Assembly: GCF_050113635.1 (NCBI RefSeq) | Contig: NZ_JBNJLT010000005.1 | Location: 273,502 to 337,501, forward strand | DNA length: 64,000 nucleotides | From: Marinimicrobium sp050113635 | GTDB lineage: Bacteria > Pseudomonadota > Gammaproteobacteria > Pseudomonadales > Cellvibrionaceae | Reading direction: 5' to 3' | Part shown: positions 1 through 8,895 of the stretch, piece by piece | Position numbering within the stretch: position 1 is the first letter of the stretch | Layout: each line of letters starts with the position of its first letter | Translations under genes and position numbers: made by a program | Notes under the pieces: generated by a model | Databases searched by the model: none | Told to the model about the DNA's origin: nothing | What the model saw: the letters and a program-made list of their open reading frames with translations, nothing else

Positions 1-1689
1 CGCCAGCAGCTGCCCGATGATTTGCTGGCGGGTTTCATTACCGCCGTGCTCCTGGTGCCCCAGGGGCTGGCCTATGCGATTCTGGCGGGGCTTCCGCCTC
101 AGGTGGGTTTGTACGCGAGTATTTTGCCGCCGGTGATTTATGCTTTTCTGGGGACCAGCCGAACCTTGTCCGTGGGGCCGGTATCGGTCGCGGCATTGCT
201 GGTGGCGGACGCATTATCGGCCAGCGGCTCGGGTTCCGACGCCACCTATCTGGCGGATGCGCTTCTGCTGGCGGCCATGAGTGGCGTTATTCTGCTGGGG
301 ATGGCGGCCCTGCGGCTGGATGTGTTGGTGAACTTTATCAGCCACCCCACCCTTTCCGGGTTCACCAGTGGGGCCGCGCTGCTGATTATTCTCAGTCAGT
401 TCGGCAATCTGCTAGCGGTGTCCGTACCGTCCACGGGCTCGGGGTTCGCTATGGCCATGGTGGCGTTCGCCGAAGTCCCGCAGTCGCATTACCTGACGGC
501 CCTTCTCGGCATTTCGGGCATTGCGCTTTTGCTGCTGTCGCGCCGTCCGCTGATTGCCCTGCTGACCCGTTTGGGGATGGCGGGCGAGACGGCGACTCTG
601 TTATCCCGTGCTGGACCGCTGGCTGTGATCGTGTTGTTAACAGCGTTGGTGGCCGCACTGGATATGCAGAACCGGGGTGTCGCCATTGTCGGTGACATTC
701 CCGCCGGTCTGCCGATCCCGCAATGGGATTTTCTGCGCGTTGACCGCGTACTCGATTTATTGCCCGCCGCCATTATGATCAGTCTGATTGGTTATGTGGA
801 AAGCATTTCTGTGGCCCGGGTGCTGGCTTACCGGCGTCGGCAAAAAGTCGACAATAATCAGGAGCTTGTTGCACTGGGCGCCGCGAATGTGGTGGCGTCG
901 TTCAGTGGCGGTATGCCGGTGGCGGGTGGCTTCAGTCGGTCCACCGTTAATTTTTCAGCGGGCGCCCAAACGCAGCTGGCGGGCATGGTAACGGCGTGCC
1001 TGGTCGCTCTCGTTGCGCTGTTCTTCACTCCACTTTTTTACTATTTGCCCAAGGCCGCGCTGGCCGCCATTATTGTGGTGGCGGTGGCGTCGTTGTTCGA
1101 CTGGCGCGGCTTTTTAAGTGCCTGGCGTTACGATAAAGCCGATGGCTGCACCGTTCTCGTTACCTTTCTGGGCGTTTTACTGCTGAGCATTGAGCTGGGT
1201 TTACTGTTGGGGGTCGGCGTGGCCACGGCCACGTTTTTGTGGCGCGGCACCCGCCCGCACATTGCCATCGTCGGGCGTGTTCCCGGTACGCATCATTTTC
1301 GCAACGTTCGCCGCCACCCTGTCGAAACCTGGCCTCAGCTGTTGCTGGTGCGCGTTGACAGAAGCCTGTTCTTTGCCAACATTCATTATGTGGATGACTA
1401 CGTGGCGCAGCAGGTGGCTGAGCAGCCGGACATCAAACACCTGGTGCTGGTGTGCAGCGCGGTGAACACCATCGACTACAGCGCGATTGAGGCACTTGAA
1501 CAGTTGGCCCACAGCCTTCGCAGTGCCGGAATAACGCTGCACCTGAGCGACGTTAAGGGGCCGGTGATGGATCGACTGGAGCATCACGACCTGTACCGGT
1601 GGCTCGCGCCGGGCCAGGTGTTTTTAAGCACCGAGCAAGCGGTAACGAACATGACCTATCACAATCAGGAGCCCTCTTCTCATGACTGA
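1..1689 (+). CDS. SulP-family anion transporter with C-terminal STAS domain (5' end outside window)
   Basis: The reading frame is open to the first base of the window, so the start is missing; 562 residues are visible. The visible part opens with LPDDLLAGFITAVLLVPQ, the conserved first membrane segment of SulP carriers, followed by about ten more hydrophobic segments. A cytoplasmic STAS domain occupies roughly the last 130 residues and contains NTIDYSAIEAL, the usual STAS helix-entry motif. SulP proteins move sulfate, bicarbonate or related anions; the substrate cannot be read from sequence. The stop overlaps the next start by 8 bp, and the three following genes concern sulfane sulfur. I therefore infer export or import of a sulfur oxyanion (sulfite, sulfate or thiosulfate) produced or used by the same operon. 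Confidence 0.9.
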   Translation, partial: RQQLPDDLLAGFITAVLLVPQGLAYAILAGLPPQVGLYASILPPVIYAFLGTSRTLSVGPVSVAALLVADALSASGSGSDATYLADALLLAAMSGVILLGMAALRLDVLVNFISHPTLSGFTSGAALLIILSQFGNLLAVSVPSTGSGFAMAMVAFAEVPQSHYLTALLGISGIALLLLSRRPLIALLTRLGMAGETATLLSRAGPLAVIVLLTALVAALDMQNRGVAIVGDIPAGLPIPQWDFLRVDRVLDLLPAAIMISLIGYVESISVARVLAYRRRQKVDNNQELVALGAANVVASFSGGMPVAGGFSRSTVNFSAGAQTQLAGMVTACLVALVALFFTPLFYYLPKAALAAIIVVAVASLFDWRGFLSAWRYDKADGCTVLVTFLGVLLLSIELGLLLGVGVATATFLWRGTRPHIAIVGRVPGTHHFRNVRRHPVETWPQLLLVRVDRSLFFANIHYVDDYVAQQVAEQPDIKHLVLVCSAVNTIDYSAIEALEQLAHSLRSAGITLHLSDVKGPVMDRLEHHDLYRWLAPGQVFLSTEQAVTNMTYHNQEPSSHD

Positions 1690-2107
1690 ATTCACACCGG
1701 TCACCGGCCTCATCGGCGGCCTGTTTATTGGCATTGCCAGCGTACTGATGCTGTGGGGTTCTGGCCGAATTACCGGCATTAGCGGGATATTTGGCGGGGT
1801 ATTGACTCCGAGTAAAGGGGACTTTGGCTGGCGTGCTGCCTTCATTGCGGGGCTGTTGGTCGGCGCGCTGGTGTGGCGTCTCGCCTCCGGCGACCCGTTG
1901 CCGGTGGATTTGCAAGTGTCCTGGCCGGTGATGATTGTGGCGGGCTTGTTGGTGGGCTTTGGCAGTCGGCTCGGCAGCGGTTGCACCAGTGGCCACGGTG
2001 TGTGTGGTCTTGCCCGTCTGTCGCCGCGCTCCATGGTGGCAGTGGTCACCTTTATGCTATCGGCGGCCATTACCACGTTTGTGGTCCGTCACGTGATCGG
2101 AGGTTGA
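1682..2107 (+). CDS. YeeE/YedE-type sulfur transport protein, first half (PmpA-like)
   Basis: A 141-residue membrane protein with four hydrophobic segments. It carries GSGCTSGHGVCGLARLS near residue 100, the cysteine-bearing motif of the YeeE/YedE (Sulf_transp) family that moves thiosulfate or sulfane sulfur. Split pairs of half-size YeeE proteins are common beside persulfide dioxygenases in proteobacteria, and the next gene is the partner half. The ATG lies inside the end of the SulP gene (8-bp overlap), which points to translational coupling. The family assignment is firm; the exact substrate is inferred. Confidence 0.88.
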   Translation: MTEFTPVTGLIGGLFIGIASVLMLWGSGRITGISGIFGGVLTPSKGDFGWRAAFIAGLLVGALVWRLASGDPLPVDLQVSWPVMIVAGLLVGFGSRLGSGCTSGHGVCGLARLSPRSMVAVVTFMLSAAITTFVVRHVIGG

Positions 2108-2109
2108 AC

Positions 2110-2583
2110 ATGGCGATCGATAATAGCCGAGGACACGATAATAGCCAAGGACACGATAGTAGTAAGGCACGGATTCTTCTGTCCTTCGGGTGCGGCGTTC
2201 TGTTCGCCGTCGGACTGATCGTTTCGCAAATGGTGAACCCGGCAAAAGTGCTCAATTTCCTGGATGTAGCCGGCCAATGGGACCCTACCCTGGCCTTCGT
2301 CATGGGGGGCGCCGTGTTGGTGACTTTTCCGATGTTCAGGTTGATTCTGAAGCGCCCTCACCCGCTTTTTGATCGCACGTTTTATGTGCCCAATCGCCGG
2401 GATATTGATGGCCGGTTGATTACCGGTGCCATACTGTTTGGCGTCGGTTGGGGGATGGCCGGGTTATGCCCCGGGCCGGCTCTGACGGCACTGGCCAGCG
2501 GGTTGTTACCGGTATTCGGATTCGTGGCCTCCATGGCCGTCGGGGCACTGATGTACCACATTTTACAGGAGCGCTATTTATGA
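2110..2583 (+). CDS. YeeE/YedE-type sulfur transport protein, second half (PmpB-like, DUF6691)
   Basis: A 157-residue membrane protein starting at the ATG 2 bp after the previous stop; longer in-frame extensions upstream overlap the preceding gene and look unreal. The first 20 residues are polar, with a short NSRGHDNSQGHDSS near-repeat, then four membrane segments. GWGMAGLCPGPALTALASG carries the conserved cysteine of this family and is the counterpart of the GCTSGHG motif in the first half. It probably forms a heterodimeric sulfur channel with the upstream protein. Its stop overlaps the dioxygenase start by 4 bp (ATGA). Confidence 0.86.
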   Translation: MAIDNSRGHDNSQGHDSSKARILLSFGCGVLFAVGLIVSQMVNPAKVLNFLDVAGQWDPTLAFVMGGAVLVTFPMFRLILKRPHPLFDRTFYVPNRRDIDGRLITGAILFGVGWGMAGLCPGPALTALASGLLPVFGFVASMAVGALMYHILQERYL

Positions 2584-3329
2584 TTTTTCGGCAACTCTAT
2601 GAACCGGTTTCCAGCACCTACACTTATCTCATTGGCTGCGAGGAAACCGGACAGGCCATTCTGGTTGATCCAGTGGTGAATGCTATTGACCGGGATTTGC
2701 ACGAGCTTTCCAAGCTGGGCATGAAACTGGCCTACACGGTGGACACCCATATCCACGCCGATCACATTACCTCGGCGTTGGAAATGAAGAAAAAGGTGGG
2801 CAGTAAAATCGCCACGCCCGCTATCGATGGGCTGCCGTGTACCGATGTCGGAATTGAGGACGGCACGCCTTTTCAGGTCGGCGGCATCACGCTGAACCCC
2901 CTGCATACGCCCGGCCATACCGACGGGCATTTCGCCTACATTTTTCAGGACCGCGTGCTGACCGGTGATGCGCTGTTAATCGAAGGCTGCGGCCGAACCG
3001 ACTTCCAAAACGGCCACGCCGATACCTTGTACAACAGCGTGACGGAAAAGCTGTTCGCGCTGCCGGATGATTACCTGGTCTATCCCGCGCACGACTATCA
3101 CAAGCGCCGGGTTTCCACGATTGCGCAGGAGAAAGACCGCAACGAACGGCTGGGGCAAAACAAGAGTCTGGAAGAGTTTCGGGAGATCATGAACAACCTG
3201 AACCTGCCCTACCCGAAGTTTATCGATTACGCCGTGCCGGGTAACCGAAAGTGTGGTGTGTGTCCGGACAATCTTCCCAAACAGCTTCAGGAATATTGCG
3301 AGCAGATGACGAACAGCCAGCAGGGCTAA
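2580..3329 (+). CDS. ETHE1-like persulfide dioxygenase (metallo-beta-lactamase fold)
   Basis: 249 residues; start chosen at the ATG of the ATGA overlap with the upstream gene. The metallo-beta-lactamase metal motif is THIHADHITS, with further ligands in HTPGHTDGH and the aspartate of LTGDALLIEGCGRTDFQNG. The GDALL..GCGRTDFQ signature separates ETHE1-type persulfide dioxygenases from glyoxalase II. These are mononuclear iron enzymes that oxidise glutathione persulfide to sulfite using O2. There is no rhodanese domain. With the two YeeE halves and the SulP carrier it forms a sulfide/sulfane-sulfur detoxification operon similar to bigR-type operons, but no BigR-like repressor is visible in the window; it could lie upstream. 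Confidence 0.9.
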   Translation: MIFRQLYEPVSSTYTYLIGCEETGQAILVDPVVNAIDRDLHELSKLGMKLAYTVDTHIHADHITSALEMKKKVGSKIATPAIDGLPCTDVGIEDGTPFQVGGITLNPLHTPGHTDGHFAYIFQDRVLTGDALLIEGCGRTDFQNGHADTLYNSVTEKLFALPDDYLVYPAHDYHKRRVSTIAQEKDRNERLGQNKSLEEFREIMNNLNLPYPKFIDYAVPGNRKCGVCPDNLPKQLQEYCEQMTNSQQG

Positions 3330-3456
3330 GCCTTGTGATGAAAGCAGCGCCAGTTCGCCGACATAAAGCGGCGGACAGGATTCTCTGATTTGTCATTGGA
3401 TTGACATAATAAGCCTCTACAGTCGGCTCGCCCATTCATAGACGTAAGGCTTAGAC

Positions 3457-4362
3457 ATGACAAACAGCTTTCGAACCATGCTTACGAGCGCCCTCGTGGC
3501 TTCCCTGTTCACTCTTGTGGCTTGCGCCTCCCATCCCGCAACCACCAGCGAGGATACCGAGGTGGTATTGGCTTTCGCAGTACTTGGAGACGCGGAGCCC
3601 AAACCCAAGGCAGAGTTTCCTGGACTTGAAGCGGCTGTTCACCATGTTAATGAGCTGGCTGACCCGCAACACCTGGACTTCGTTGTGGGCGTTGGTGACA
3701 TCGCTCATAAAGGCACACTGATTCAATACGAGAACGCCACGCCCGTGCTGCAACAACTGTCCCTGCCTTTCTACCCTATTATGGGCAACGAAGAGCATGG
3801 CAGCACTGAAGAGCGCTATCTGGAGTACGCCAATCAATGGACTGCCGGTAAAAACACTATAGAAAAGCCGAGCTACGTTCTGGAGTTTGATTCACTGGCC
3901 ATGGTCTTTGCGTCTCCCGACCATGGACGAGACTTTGACGATGACGGTATAGACTGGATTCTCACACAACTGCAACGCCTGCAGGATAAGCCTGTGTTGC
4001 TGGTGGTACACGCCGCGCAGGCAGGTGTTTATCCTGAGCGTGCCGATAAGGGGGTCACTCACCCGGGCTTTGCCGAGGTGGTAGCGCAGCCTAACCTGGC
4101 GGCCGTCATTTCCGGTGACCTGCATATGGATATGGACCGTGTGAACCATTCCCACAAGATCGGCCAGGTCCACTATTTACACATCCCCGCCCTGGAGCGA
4201 ACCAAGATCCCGGATGAAACGCGACACACCCCAATGTTCCGGGTGTTCCAGGTGACTGCATCAGGAAAGGTACTCGTAGAGACGTATGAAGCAGGTGTCG
4301 AAGCGCCTCTCTCCCGGCACCGTTATACATTCACGTTGCCCAAGAGCCCCCTGGTTCGGTGA
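3457..4362 (+). CDS. Metallophosphoesterase-family lipoprotein
   Basis: 301 residues. The N-terminal hydrophobic stretch ends in LFTLVAC followed by ASHP, a lipobox, so it is probably membrane-anchored in the periplasm. Calcineurin-like phosphoesterase blocks are seen in order: AVLGDAEPK, VVGVGDIAHKG, IMGNEEHG, LLVVHAAQ and VISGDLHMD. Several ligands deviate from the textbook D-x-H, GD, GNHE and GHxH pattern (GDAEP for GDxH, GNEEH for GNHE), so activity and metal set are uncertain. It is a monocistronic gene; its stop lies only 12 bp before the 5-bp target duplication of the Tn3-family transposon, so the insertion spared the coding region. Confidence 0.75.
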   Translation: MTNSFRTMLTSALVASLFTLVACASHPATTSEDTEVVLAFAVLGDAEPKPKAEFPGLEAAVHHVNELADPQHLDFVVGVGDIAHKGTLIQYENATPVLQQLSLPFYPIMGNEEHGSTEERYLEYANQWTAGKNTIEKPSYVLEFDSLAMVFASPDHGRDFDDDGIDWILTQLQRLQDKPVLLVVHAAQAGVYPERADKGVTHPGFAEVVAQPNLAAVISGDLHMDMDRVNHSHKIGQVHYLHIPALERTKIPDETRHTPMFRVFQVTASGKVLVETYEAGVEAPLSRHRYTFTLPKSPLVR

Positions 4363-4374
4363 CCGTGTAAACCC

Positions 4375-4379
4375 CTGTG
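4375..4379. repeat. Target-site duplication, left copy (CTGTG)
   Basis: CTGTG immediately outside the left inverted repeat is repeated immediately outside the right one at 31486-31490. A 5-bp duplication is the standard product of Tn3-family transposition. Identity of both copies means the element arrived as one unit at this site. Confidence 0.9.
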
Positions 4380-4416
4380 GAGGTCCGGCCGGTAAAACTG
4401 TAAAATTCAGCCACTA
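4380..4416. repeat. Left terminal inverted repeat (IRL), 37 bp
   Basis: It begins GAGGTCCGGCCGGTAAAAC and ends TTCAGCCACTA, and matches the reverse complement of 31449-31485 at 35 of 37 positions; mismatches are at repeat positions 18 and 28. Length is typical for Tn3-family termini. One further outside G pairs as well, but the 37-bp limit is the one that gives an exact 5-bp duplication. The tnpA stop codon lies 35 bp further in. Confidence 0.92.
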
Positions 4417-4451
4417 GCCTCGTAAGCGATTGATCCAAAACCATTTTCCCG

Positions 4452-7289
4452 TTATTCGATCTCCAGCTCGAAAGCCATTGGTTTAAATTTCTTGGACAAA
4501 TCAATTTCGAAGCTGCCCAGTCTACCAAGGTGCTCTGCGTGGTATGGCGAGAAGCTGGCCATGTGCTCTCGGGTAATGCTGTGCCCTTCTGCCTTCAATT
4601 GGTTAAAGACCTCCGTCATTGCATTCACGTTGTAAAGAATCGCAACATTGGCAAGTAAGTGATTGTATTTCACGATCTTGCTCTGCTCATGCCTGAGGTT
4701 TGCGCTGATCTTCCCACCGTTGGCAAAAAACAACCAGCGCGCAAATTCGTTGAACTCTTCACTCTTACATGTGGCGGCCTGAATCGTCCTCCGCAGGTCA
4801 AGGTCGGTAACATAGTCCAGCAAAAACATGGTTCTGACGACCCTTCCCAGTTCCCGAAATGCAAAGTACAGCTTATTCTTGCGGTTTTTGGTGCCAAATC
4901 GCCTGAGAATGGTCGACGCGGTGATCTTGCCCGTTTTTACCGACATGGCGGTCCTCATCATATCGGGGTAATGCGTCTGAATGAGCTCCCACCGAATGGG
5001 ATCGCTGAATAGCGATTGGATATGCTGTAACACCAGTCCCCTGTCTGACTTGTAGAACGTTAGGTCTTTGATGTTGCGGATGCGAGGCATCAGTTTAATG
5101 CCCAGCAGGGAGGCCAACCCGAACACCGGCGTTGACTGCGCCTGAGTGTCGCCGTGCACGGTATCCGGATTGAAGTCGGATTTGTCGTTCAAGAGACCAT
5201 CGAGAATGTAGATGGCCTCGTAAACACCGCACGGAATGAACCGGCTGAACAATGCAATATAGGTATCGGAGACATGGTAGTAAGCGATACCCCCGTAACT
5301 GCCGTATCGCAGATGGTATTCAGACAGCAGATTGTCCTCGTACAGGTCCCAAAGCTTGCCATCAGCAGAAACGCTGTTGCCTGAGCCCCAACACTCAATT
5401 AGGCCGTACTTCTTGTAAGCGTTGTTGACCTTGGCGATGGCCTTATCAAGGCGCTCTTCGGTCGTCCTTTTGAGACTGATCCAGGCGATCTGTTTGCGGG
5501 ATATGCCTTTCACTGACCGGGCCGTTTCTGTCGGTCCGATGTTGGTTCCGTAGCAGAACAACGTCAGTACAAAGCGTAGAAAAGGGTCGTCGATACGTGA
5601 ATCAAAGCCGGATAGCGGTCCGAATTGGTGATTCAAATTAAGCCATTTCTCCACGGTGATGGCCAGATCAAGCAGGTTAATCTTCTCCAGGCGATCTTTA
5701 AGCAAGGCAGAAATGGCTTCAATTTCGGGCGGCGGATCATCGGTTTTGGCTTTACCAATAACAAGCTTCCCATTTTCAATACGAACCAGTTCGTCATCCG
5801 GAAAACGCTGATCCGCTTTCTGACAAGAGTTTGTCATGGCGCTTTTCAATGCCTGTGTGAAGGCGGGAGCCCCGGCGACCAGGCCTACCTGCTCGCAGTA
5901 CGGTCCTAACCCGGCCTCGTACTCTTCCCAAGTGATCATTTGCTCGCGATAGTCGTCGAAGGTTTCGCTGTAAGGGATGAACAAGTCACCCGTGCTCAGT
6001 TCCTCCGCGATTCGCTCGAATACGCATAGTTCGAAGCACAGTTTATTGACATGGGTAACAGTTGCAGACTTCGTGGACTTGCCGGTTACCAGCTTCCACC
6101 ATTTATCTCGAATCCACCGGATGTTCAGCACGTTCTTACTTGAGGGTGAATCGGGGTCACTTAGAATGCACAGGGTTTCAGTGCGGCGCTTTTTGTGCTT
6201 GAGGATAAATCGGAAAGCCTTAAGGAGATCTTTATCTTCGGTGGCCGACGCGAGGTTTAGTATCTCGATCGTACGGAACAACGTGGCTCGCTGCTTTTTG
6301 TACAGCGGCACCATGAAGGGCAGGTAGTTGTTGCCAGCATAGGCCATGTACTGTTCGCACATTTGTAAGATCAGCTCGCTGTCCTTGCCCAACACAGGAT
6401 CAAACGCGGTTACTGTTTCCGGCTTGTCCAGATATATTTGGACGGTACCGGACAGTATAGCTATGAGCCGGTCCGTCTGCTTTTGGTGATGAGCCAGATA
6501 CTCCTCCAGCTTCTTTTCCGCCGTGCGATCCATCTTCTGAAGGAGCTTGATGACGATCTCAGCGGCCTTGTCCAGGGTTTGGGCATACTGATGACGAATC
6601 AGCACGATCATCAGTGCCGTGCGTTTGCTCGCCTTGAGTTTCATCAGCTCAGCGTGGTCGAGAGCCTTGGCTTCGTTGATGAATTGCCGGTGTTTGACAG
6701 GCGGCAACCCCAGATCCACGGGTAAGCTATTTTGCAGGGACGTCAGCCATTCCAGATAGGTGATGTAAGTCTGAATATTTCGAGGCGTAGGCCGTTTGGG
6801 CTCGTTTTTCAGGGTGTTCCAGCCAAAACCACTCGCTCCACCGGCAGATCGGAGCATTTGCCCGATGAGCTGGCGACCTCCGGCCGTCAGATAGCCGCAG
6901 AGTTGATCATAGTACCTGTTATTGACTTCTCGGCGCGCCGATTGGCATAGTCGGTCGAGAGCGCTAAAAGCGGGCAGCTCGTACTTCTCCTTGACCAGGT
7001 ACTCCAGGGTGACATTGATGATATCGGCCAATGCCTCTTTGGTGGCGGCCGCCTCCAGCGCCCAGCCCCGCACCAGAACACCCGTTGTTTCGCTATCGAA
7101 AGGTCGAATCTTCAGGTACTGGCGAATGAATTTGACGTGCCGAATTTTCGCGCCCGAGGCGAAATAGGTCTGCAGTTCCTTACGAGATGTTCGGGAACGA
7201 CTGTGAGCTCTGATGTGGTTGAGGATAACGTCTGGCACCTCGCCCAGTGTGGCAAAGCGCCCCAGCCTTTGAACCAGTTTCAGCTGCAC
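4452..7289 (-). CDS. tnpA: Tn3-family transposase TnpA (5' end interrupted by an in-frame stop)
   Basis: 945 residues from the GTG at 7289. The frame continues upstream with recognisable TnpA sequence (AYPRLKKDLSPHELGDVYTP) to an in-frame TAG at 7425-7427, then MVAI from an ATG at 7439. The natural product was thus probably about 995 residues, the usual size for the family. The catalytic triad is visible: D in SADGKLWD, D in TVHGDTQAQS and E in ANLRHEQSKIVKYNHLL. The C-terminal ANGGKIS...EQ block is typical. It cuts and joins the 37-bp ends in replicative transposition. It lies directly downstream of tnpS on the same strand. Whether it is made depends on an internal start or on readthrough. 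Confidence 0.85.
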   Translation of the reverse strand: MQLKLVQRLGRFATLGEVPDVILNHIRAHSRSRTSRKELQTYFASGAKIRHVKFIRQYLKIRPFDSETTGVLVRGWALEAAATKEALADIINVTLEYLVKEKYELPAFSALDRLCQSARREVNNRYYDQLCGYLTAGGRQLIGQMLRSAGGASGFGWNTLKNEPKRPTPRNIQTYITYLEWLTSLQNSLPVDLGLPPVKHRQFINEAKALDHAELMKLKASKRTALMIVLIRHQYAQTLDKAAEIVIKLLQKMDRTAEKKLEEYLAHHQKQTDRLIAILSGTVQIYLDKPETVTAFDPVLGKDSELILQMCEQYMAYAGNNYLPFMVPLYKKQRATLFRTIEILNLASATEDKDLLKAFRFILKHKKRRTETLCILSDPDSPSSKNVLNIRWIRDKWWKLVTGKSTKSATVTHVNKLCFELCVFERIAEELSTGDLFIPYSETFDDYREQMITWEEYEAGLGPYCEQVGLVAGAPAFTQALKSAMTNSCQKADQRFPDDELVRIENGKLVIGKAKTDDPPPEIEAISALLKDRLEKINLLDLAITVEKWLNLNHQFGPLSGFDSRIDDPFLRFVLTLFCYGTNIGPTETARSVKGISRKQIAWISLKRTTEERLDKAIAKVNNAYKKYGLIECWGSGNSVSADGKLWDLYEDNLLSEYHLRYGSYGGIAYYHVSDTYIALFSRFIPCGVYEAIYILDGLLNDKSDFNPDTVHGDTQAQSTPVFGLASLLGIKLMPRIRNIKDLTFYKSDRGLVLQHIQSLFSDPIRWELIQTHYPDMMRTAMSVKTGKITASTILRRFGTKNRKNKLYFAFRELGRVVRTMFLLDYVTDLDLRRTIQAATCKSEEFNEFARWLFFANGGKISANLRHEQSKIVKYNHLLANVAILYNVNAMTEVFNQLKAEGHSITREHMASFSPYHAEHLGRLGSFEIDLSKKFKPMAFELEIE

Positions 7290-7424
7290 CAGTAATCCGA
7301 GATACGAGGCGCTGGTACGTTTACAGTGACGTTGGGCGAAGCGAAGCTCTGTATCTGTCGGCGTGTAAACATCGCCGAGCTCGTGCGGCGAAAGGTCCTT
7401 CTTAAGGCGCGGGTACGCGGTGTG

Positions 7425-7439
7425 CTAGATGGCTACCAT
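7425..7439 (-). other. Original tnpA start with in-frame amber stop at codon 5
   Basis: On the minus strand the ATG at 7439 reads M-V-A-I-stop(TAG)-H-T-A-Y-P-R-L-K-K. Residues after the stop continue the normal N-terminal domain of this TnpA subgroup without frameshift, so a CAG-to-TAG change (Gln to stop) is the simplest explanation. The ATG is 9 bp past the tnpS stop, where a start would be expected. Confidence 0.7.
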
Positions 7440-7448
7440 GGCAAGTGC

Positions 7449-8420
7449 TTATTTTGTATCAGGTGAGTTTGAGGGACCACCGGAAGCCTCGGCTTCGTTC
7501 GGCACGTGTCCAATCCGAAGGCGGGCGAACGGATCAGGTGCATCGATGTAGCGCATTGCGGAATGAACGTCTCTCCATCCCACATACTCCATCAAAGACT
7601 TCGTGTCCCAGCACTGGTCATTGGCCCAGTTCGCAAAGCCTCGGCGCAGGGAATGGCTGCTGAAAGCGTCTGAACCCTCTATGCCGGCGTTTTGGCAACA
7701 GGATCTGACGATGCCGATGATACTGTTCGGGTGCAGAGCTTCATCCGCAAGCCGGCCCCAGCGATTAACTCCCCGAAAGACCGGCCCCTGCTCGATTTGC
7801 GCCGCGTTGATCCAGTCCAAGTAAGCCTCTACGGGGCACAGCTGCTTCAGCGCTGGCGCTTTGAAGTAACGCCCTTGCCCCGAGCGGTCACCTTTGGTGC
7901 GGGGTAGATAAATCTCCATGCCTGAGCTAGGCTCCGCCTGGATATGCTCCACATCAAGCCGTGCCAATTCATCGCTCCGAAAGGCCCGCCAGAAACCCAT
8001 CAGCATGAGCGCTTTATTGCGAAGCGGCTGCAGTGGCAATGCGTGCGATTCGTGTTGGGCAATCTGCTGATCAAGGTGGGCTATGATGGCCGTCAGCTGC
8101 ACTAACTGGATGGGCCGGGCCCGCTTTTCTGGGACCGGGTGCAGCTCGGCAATGCCTTTTAGTACCTTTTTGACGTGGGGTGCCTTGGTGGGATCGGAGA
8201 ACCCTTGCTCAAGATGCCAAGCCGCCAGACCCGCGAGCCGCTGGCGCAGGGTGTTTAGCGAGTGAGTGCGGGCATGATCAACCAAGTAACGTGCAACACT
8301 ATCGGCCGTGGCCGGCAGGAAGCCGCCCCATTCGGCCTCAAAGTGCTGGACAGCGGCTTGATACGCTCTGCGGGTGTTGGCGCGGGTGGCTGCGTGTATG
8401 TAGTGGTCAATGCTACTCAT
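7449..8420 (-). CDS. tnpS: Tyrosine recombinase of the transposon (TnpS-like cointegrate resolvase)
   Basis: 323 residues, the length I recall for TnpS of Tn4651. An N-terminal SAM-like DNA-binding region covers about residues 1-105 and a catalytic domain follows. Active-site residues: Arg in WRAFRSDELARL, Lys in PRTKGDRSG, His-x-x-Arg in SSHSLRRGFANW, Trp in EYVGWRDVHS and nucleophile Tyr in AMRYIDAPDPF. It is expected to recombine rst sites to resolve cointegrates. It follows vapC by 40 bp and precedes tnpA by 9 bp on the same strand. Its usual partner gene tnpT is 22 kb away, and no rst-like core is visible in the 9186-9388 gap next to it. Confidence 0.87.
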   Translation of the reverse strand: MSSIDHYIHAATRANTRRAYQAAVQHFEAEWGGFLPATADSVARYLVDHARTHSLNTLRQRLAGLAAWHLEQGFSDPTKAPHVKKVLKGIAELHPVPEKRARPIQLVQLTAIIAHLDQQIAQHESHALPLQPLRNKALMLMGFWRAFRSDELARLDVEHIQAEPSSGMEIYLPRTKGDRSGQGRYFKAPALKQLCPVEAYLDWINAAQIEQGPVFRGVNRWGRLADEALHPNSIIGIVRSCCQNAGIEGSDAFSSHSLRRGFANWANDQCWDTKSLMEYVGWRDVHSAMRYIDAPDPFARLRIGHVPNEAEASGGPSNSPDTK

Positions 8421-8460
8421 GTCGGTTTTTAGCTATCTCGAATTCTCAGCACAGGCGGTG

Positions 8461-8895
8461 CTATGGGCTCAGCGTCCCTGGTATTTCCAGAGCCGCGACA
8501 TCGAAGGTGTAGACACCCTCGAGCGCCTGATGCCACTCGCGTGCTTGGCGCATGGCTTTATTCACGATCAGCGCATCGGGAAAGTCAGCGCTCTTTTTCT
8601 TGCCGCCGACTTTCACCGGCCGCGCATTTTTATAGTCACTCAGCGCTCGCCAGACGGTCTGGCCATCTTCAAAGACAATGTTCGGCTCTTCAAATAGCGC
8701 GCTAAGAACGCCCGCTATCGCCTCACGATTCAATCCATAACGCTTGCCGGCTAGAACCCACATTGCCTCTACCAGTACGACATCCGTCACCAGCACGGGC
8801 ACAGAACCTGTGATCAATGACGCGGCCTTTTGTGATTGAGTCTTATCGTCCTGCAGCAGGTACCGAAGAAGCACATTGGTGTCGATCGCAATCAT
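8461..8895 (-). CDS. vapC: VapC-type PIN-domain toxin
   Basis: 144 residues. PIN-domain acidic residues are present: D in MIAIDTNVLLRYLL, E in VLVEAMWVL, D in DFPDALIVNKA and D in TFDVAALE. VapC toxins are Mg2+-dependent RNases, often cutting tRNA or rRNA. The start overlaps the antitoxin stop by 4 bp (ATGA). Toxin-antitoxin pairs next to the resolvase gene are a recurring feature of Tn3-family elements, where they stabilise the element and can share its promoter. Here the module lies 40 bp upstream of tnpS on the same strand. Confidence 0.88.
   Translation of the reverse strand: MIAIDTNVLLRYLLQDDKTQSQKAASLITGSVPVLVTDVVLVEAMWVLAGKRYGLNREAIAGVLSALFEEPNIVFEDGQTVWRALSDYKNARPVKVGGKKKSADFPDALIVNKAMRQAREWHQALEGVYTFDVAALEIPGTLSP

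Noticed and set aside
1873..2109. Upstream extension of the second YeeE-type gene
   Set aside because: It would lie almost wholly inside the preceding gene in another frame and reads as an artefact; the ATG at 2110 gives the normal family N terminus.
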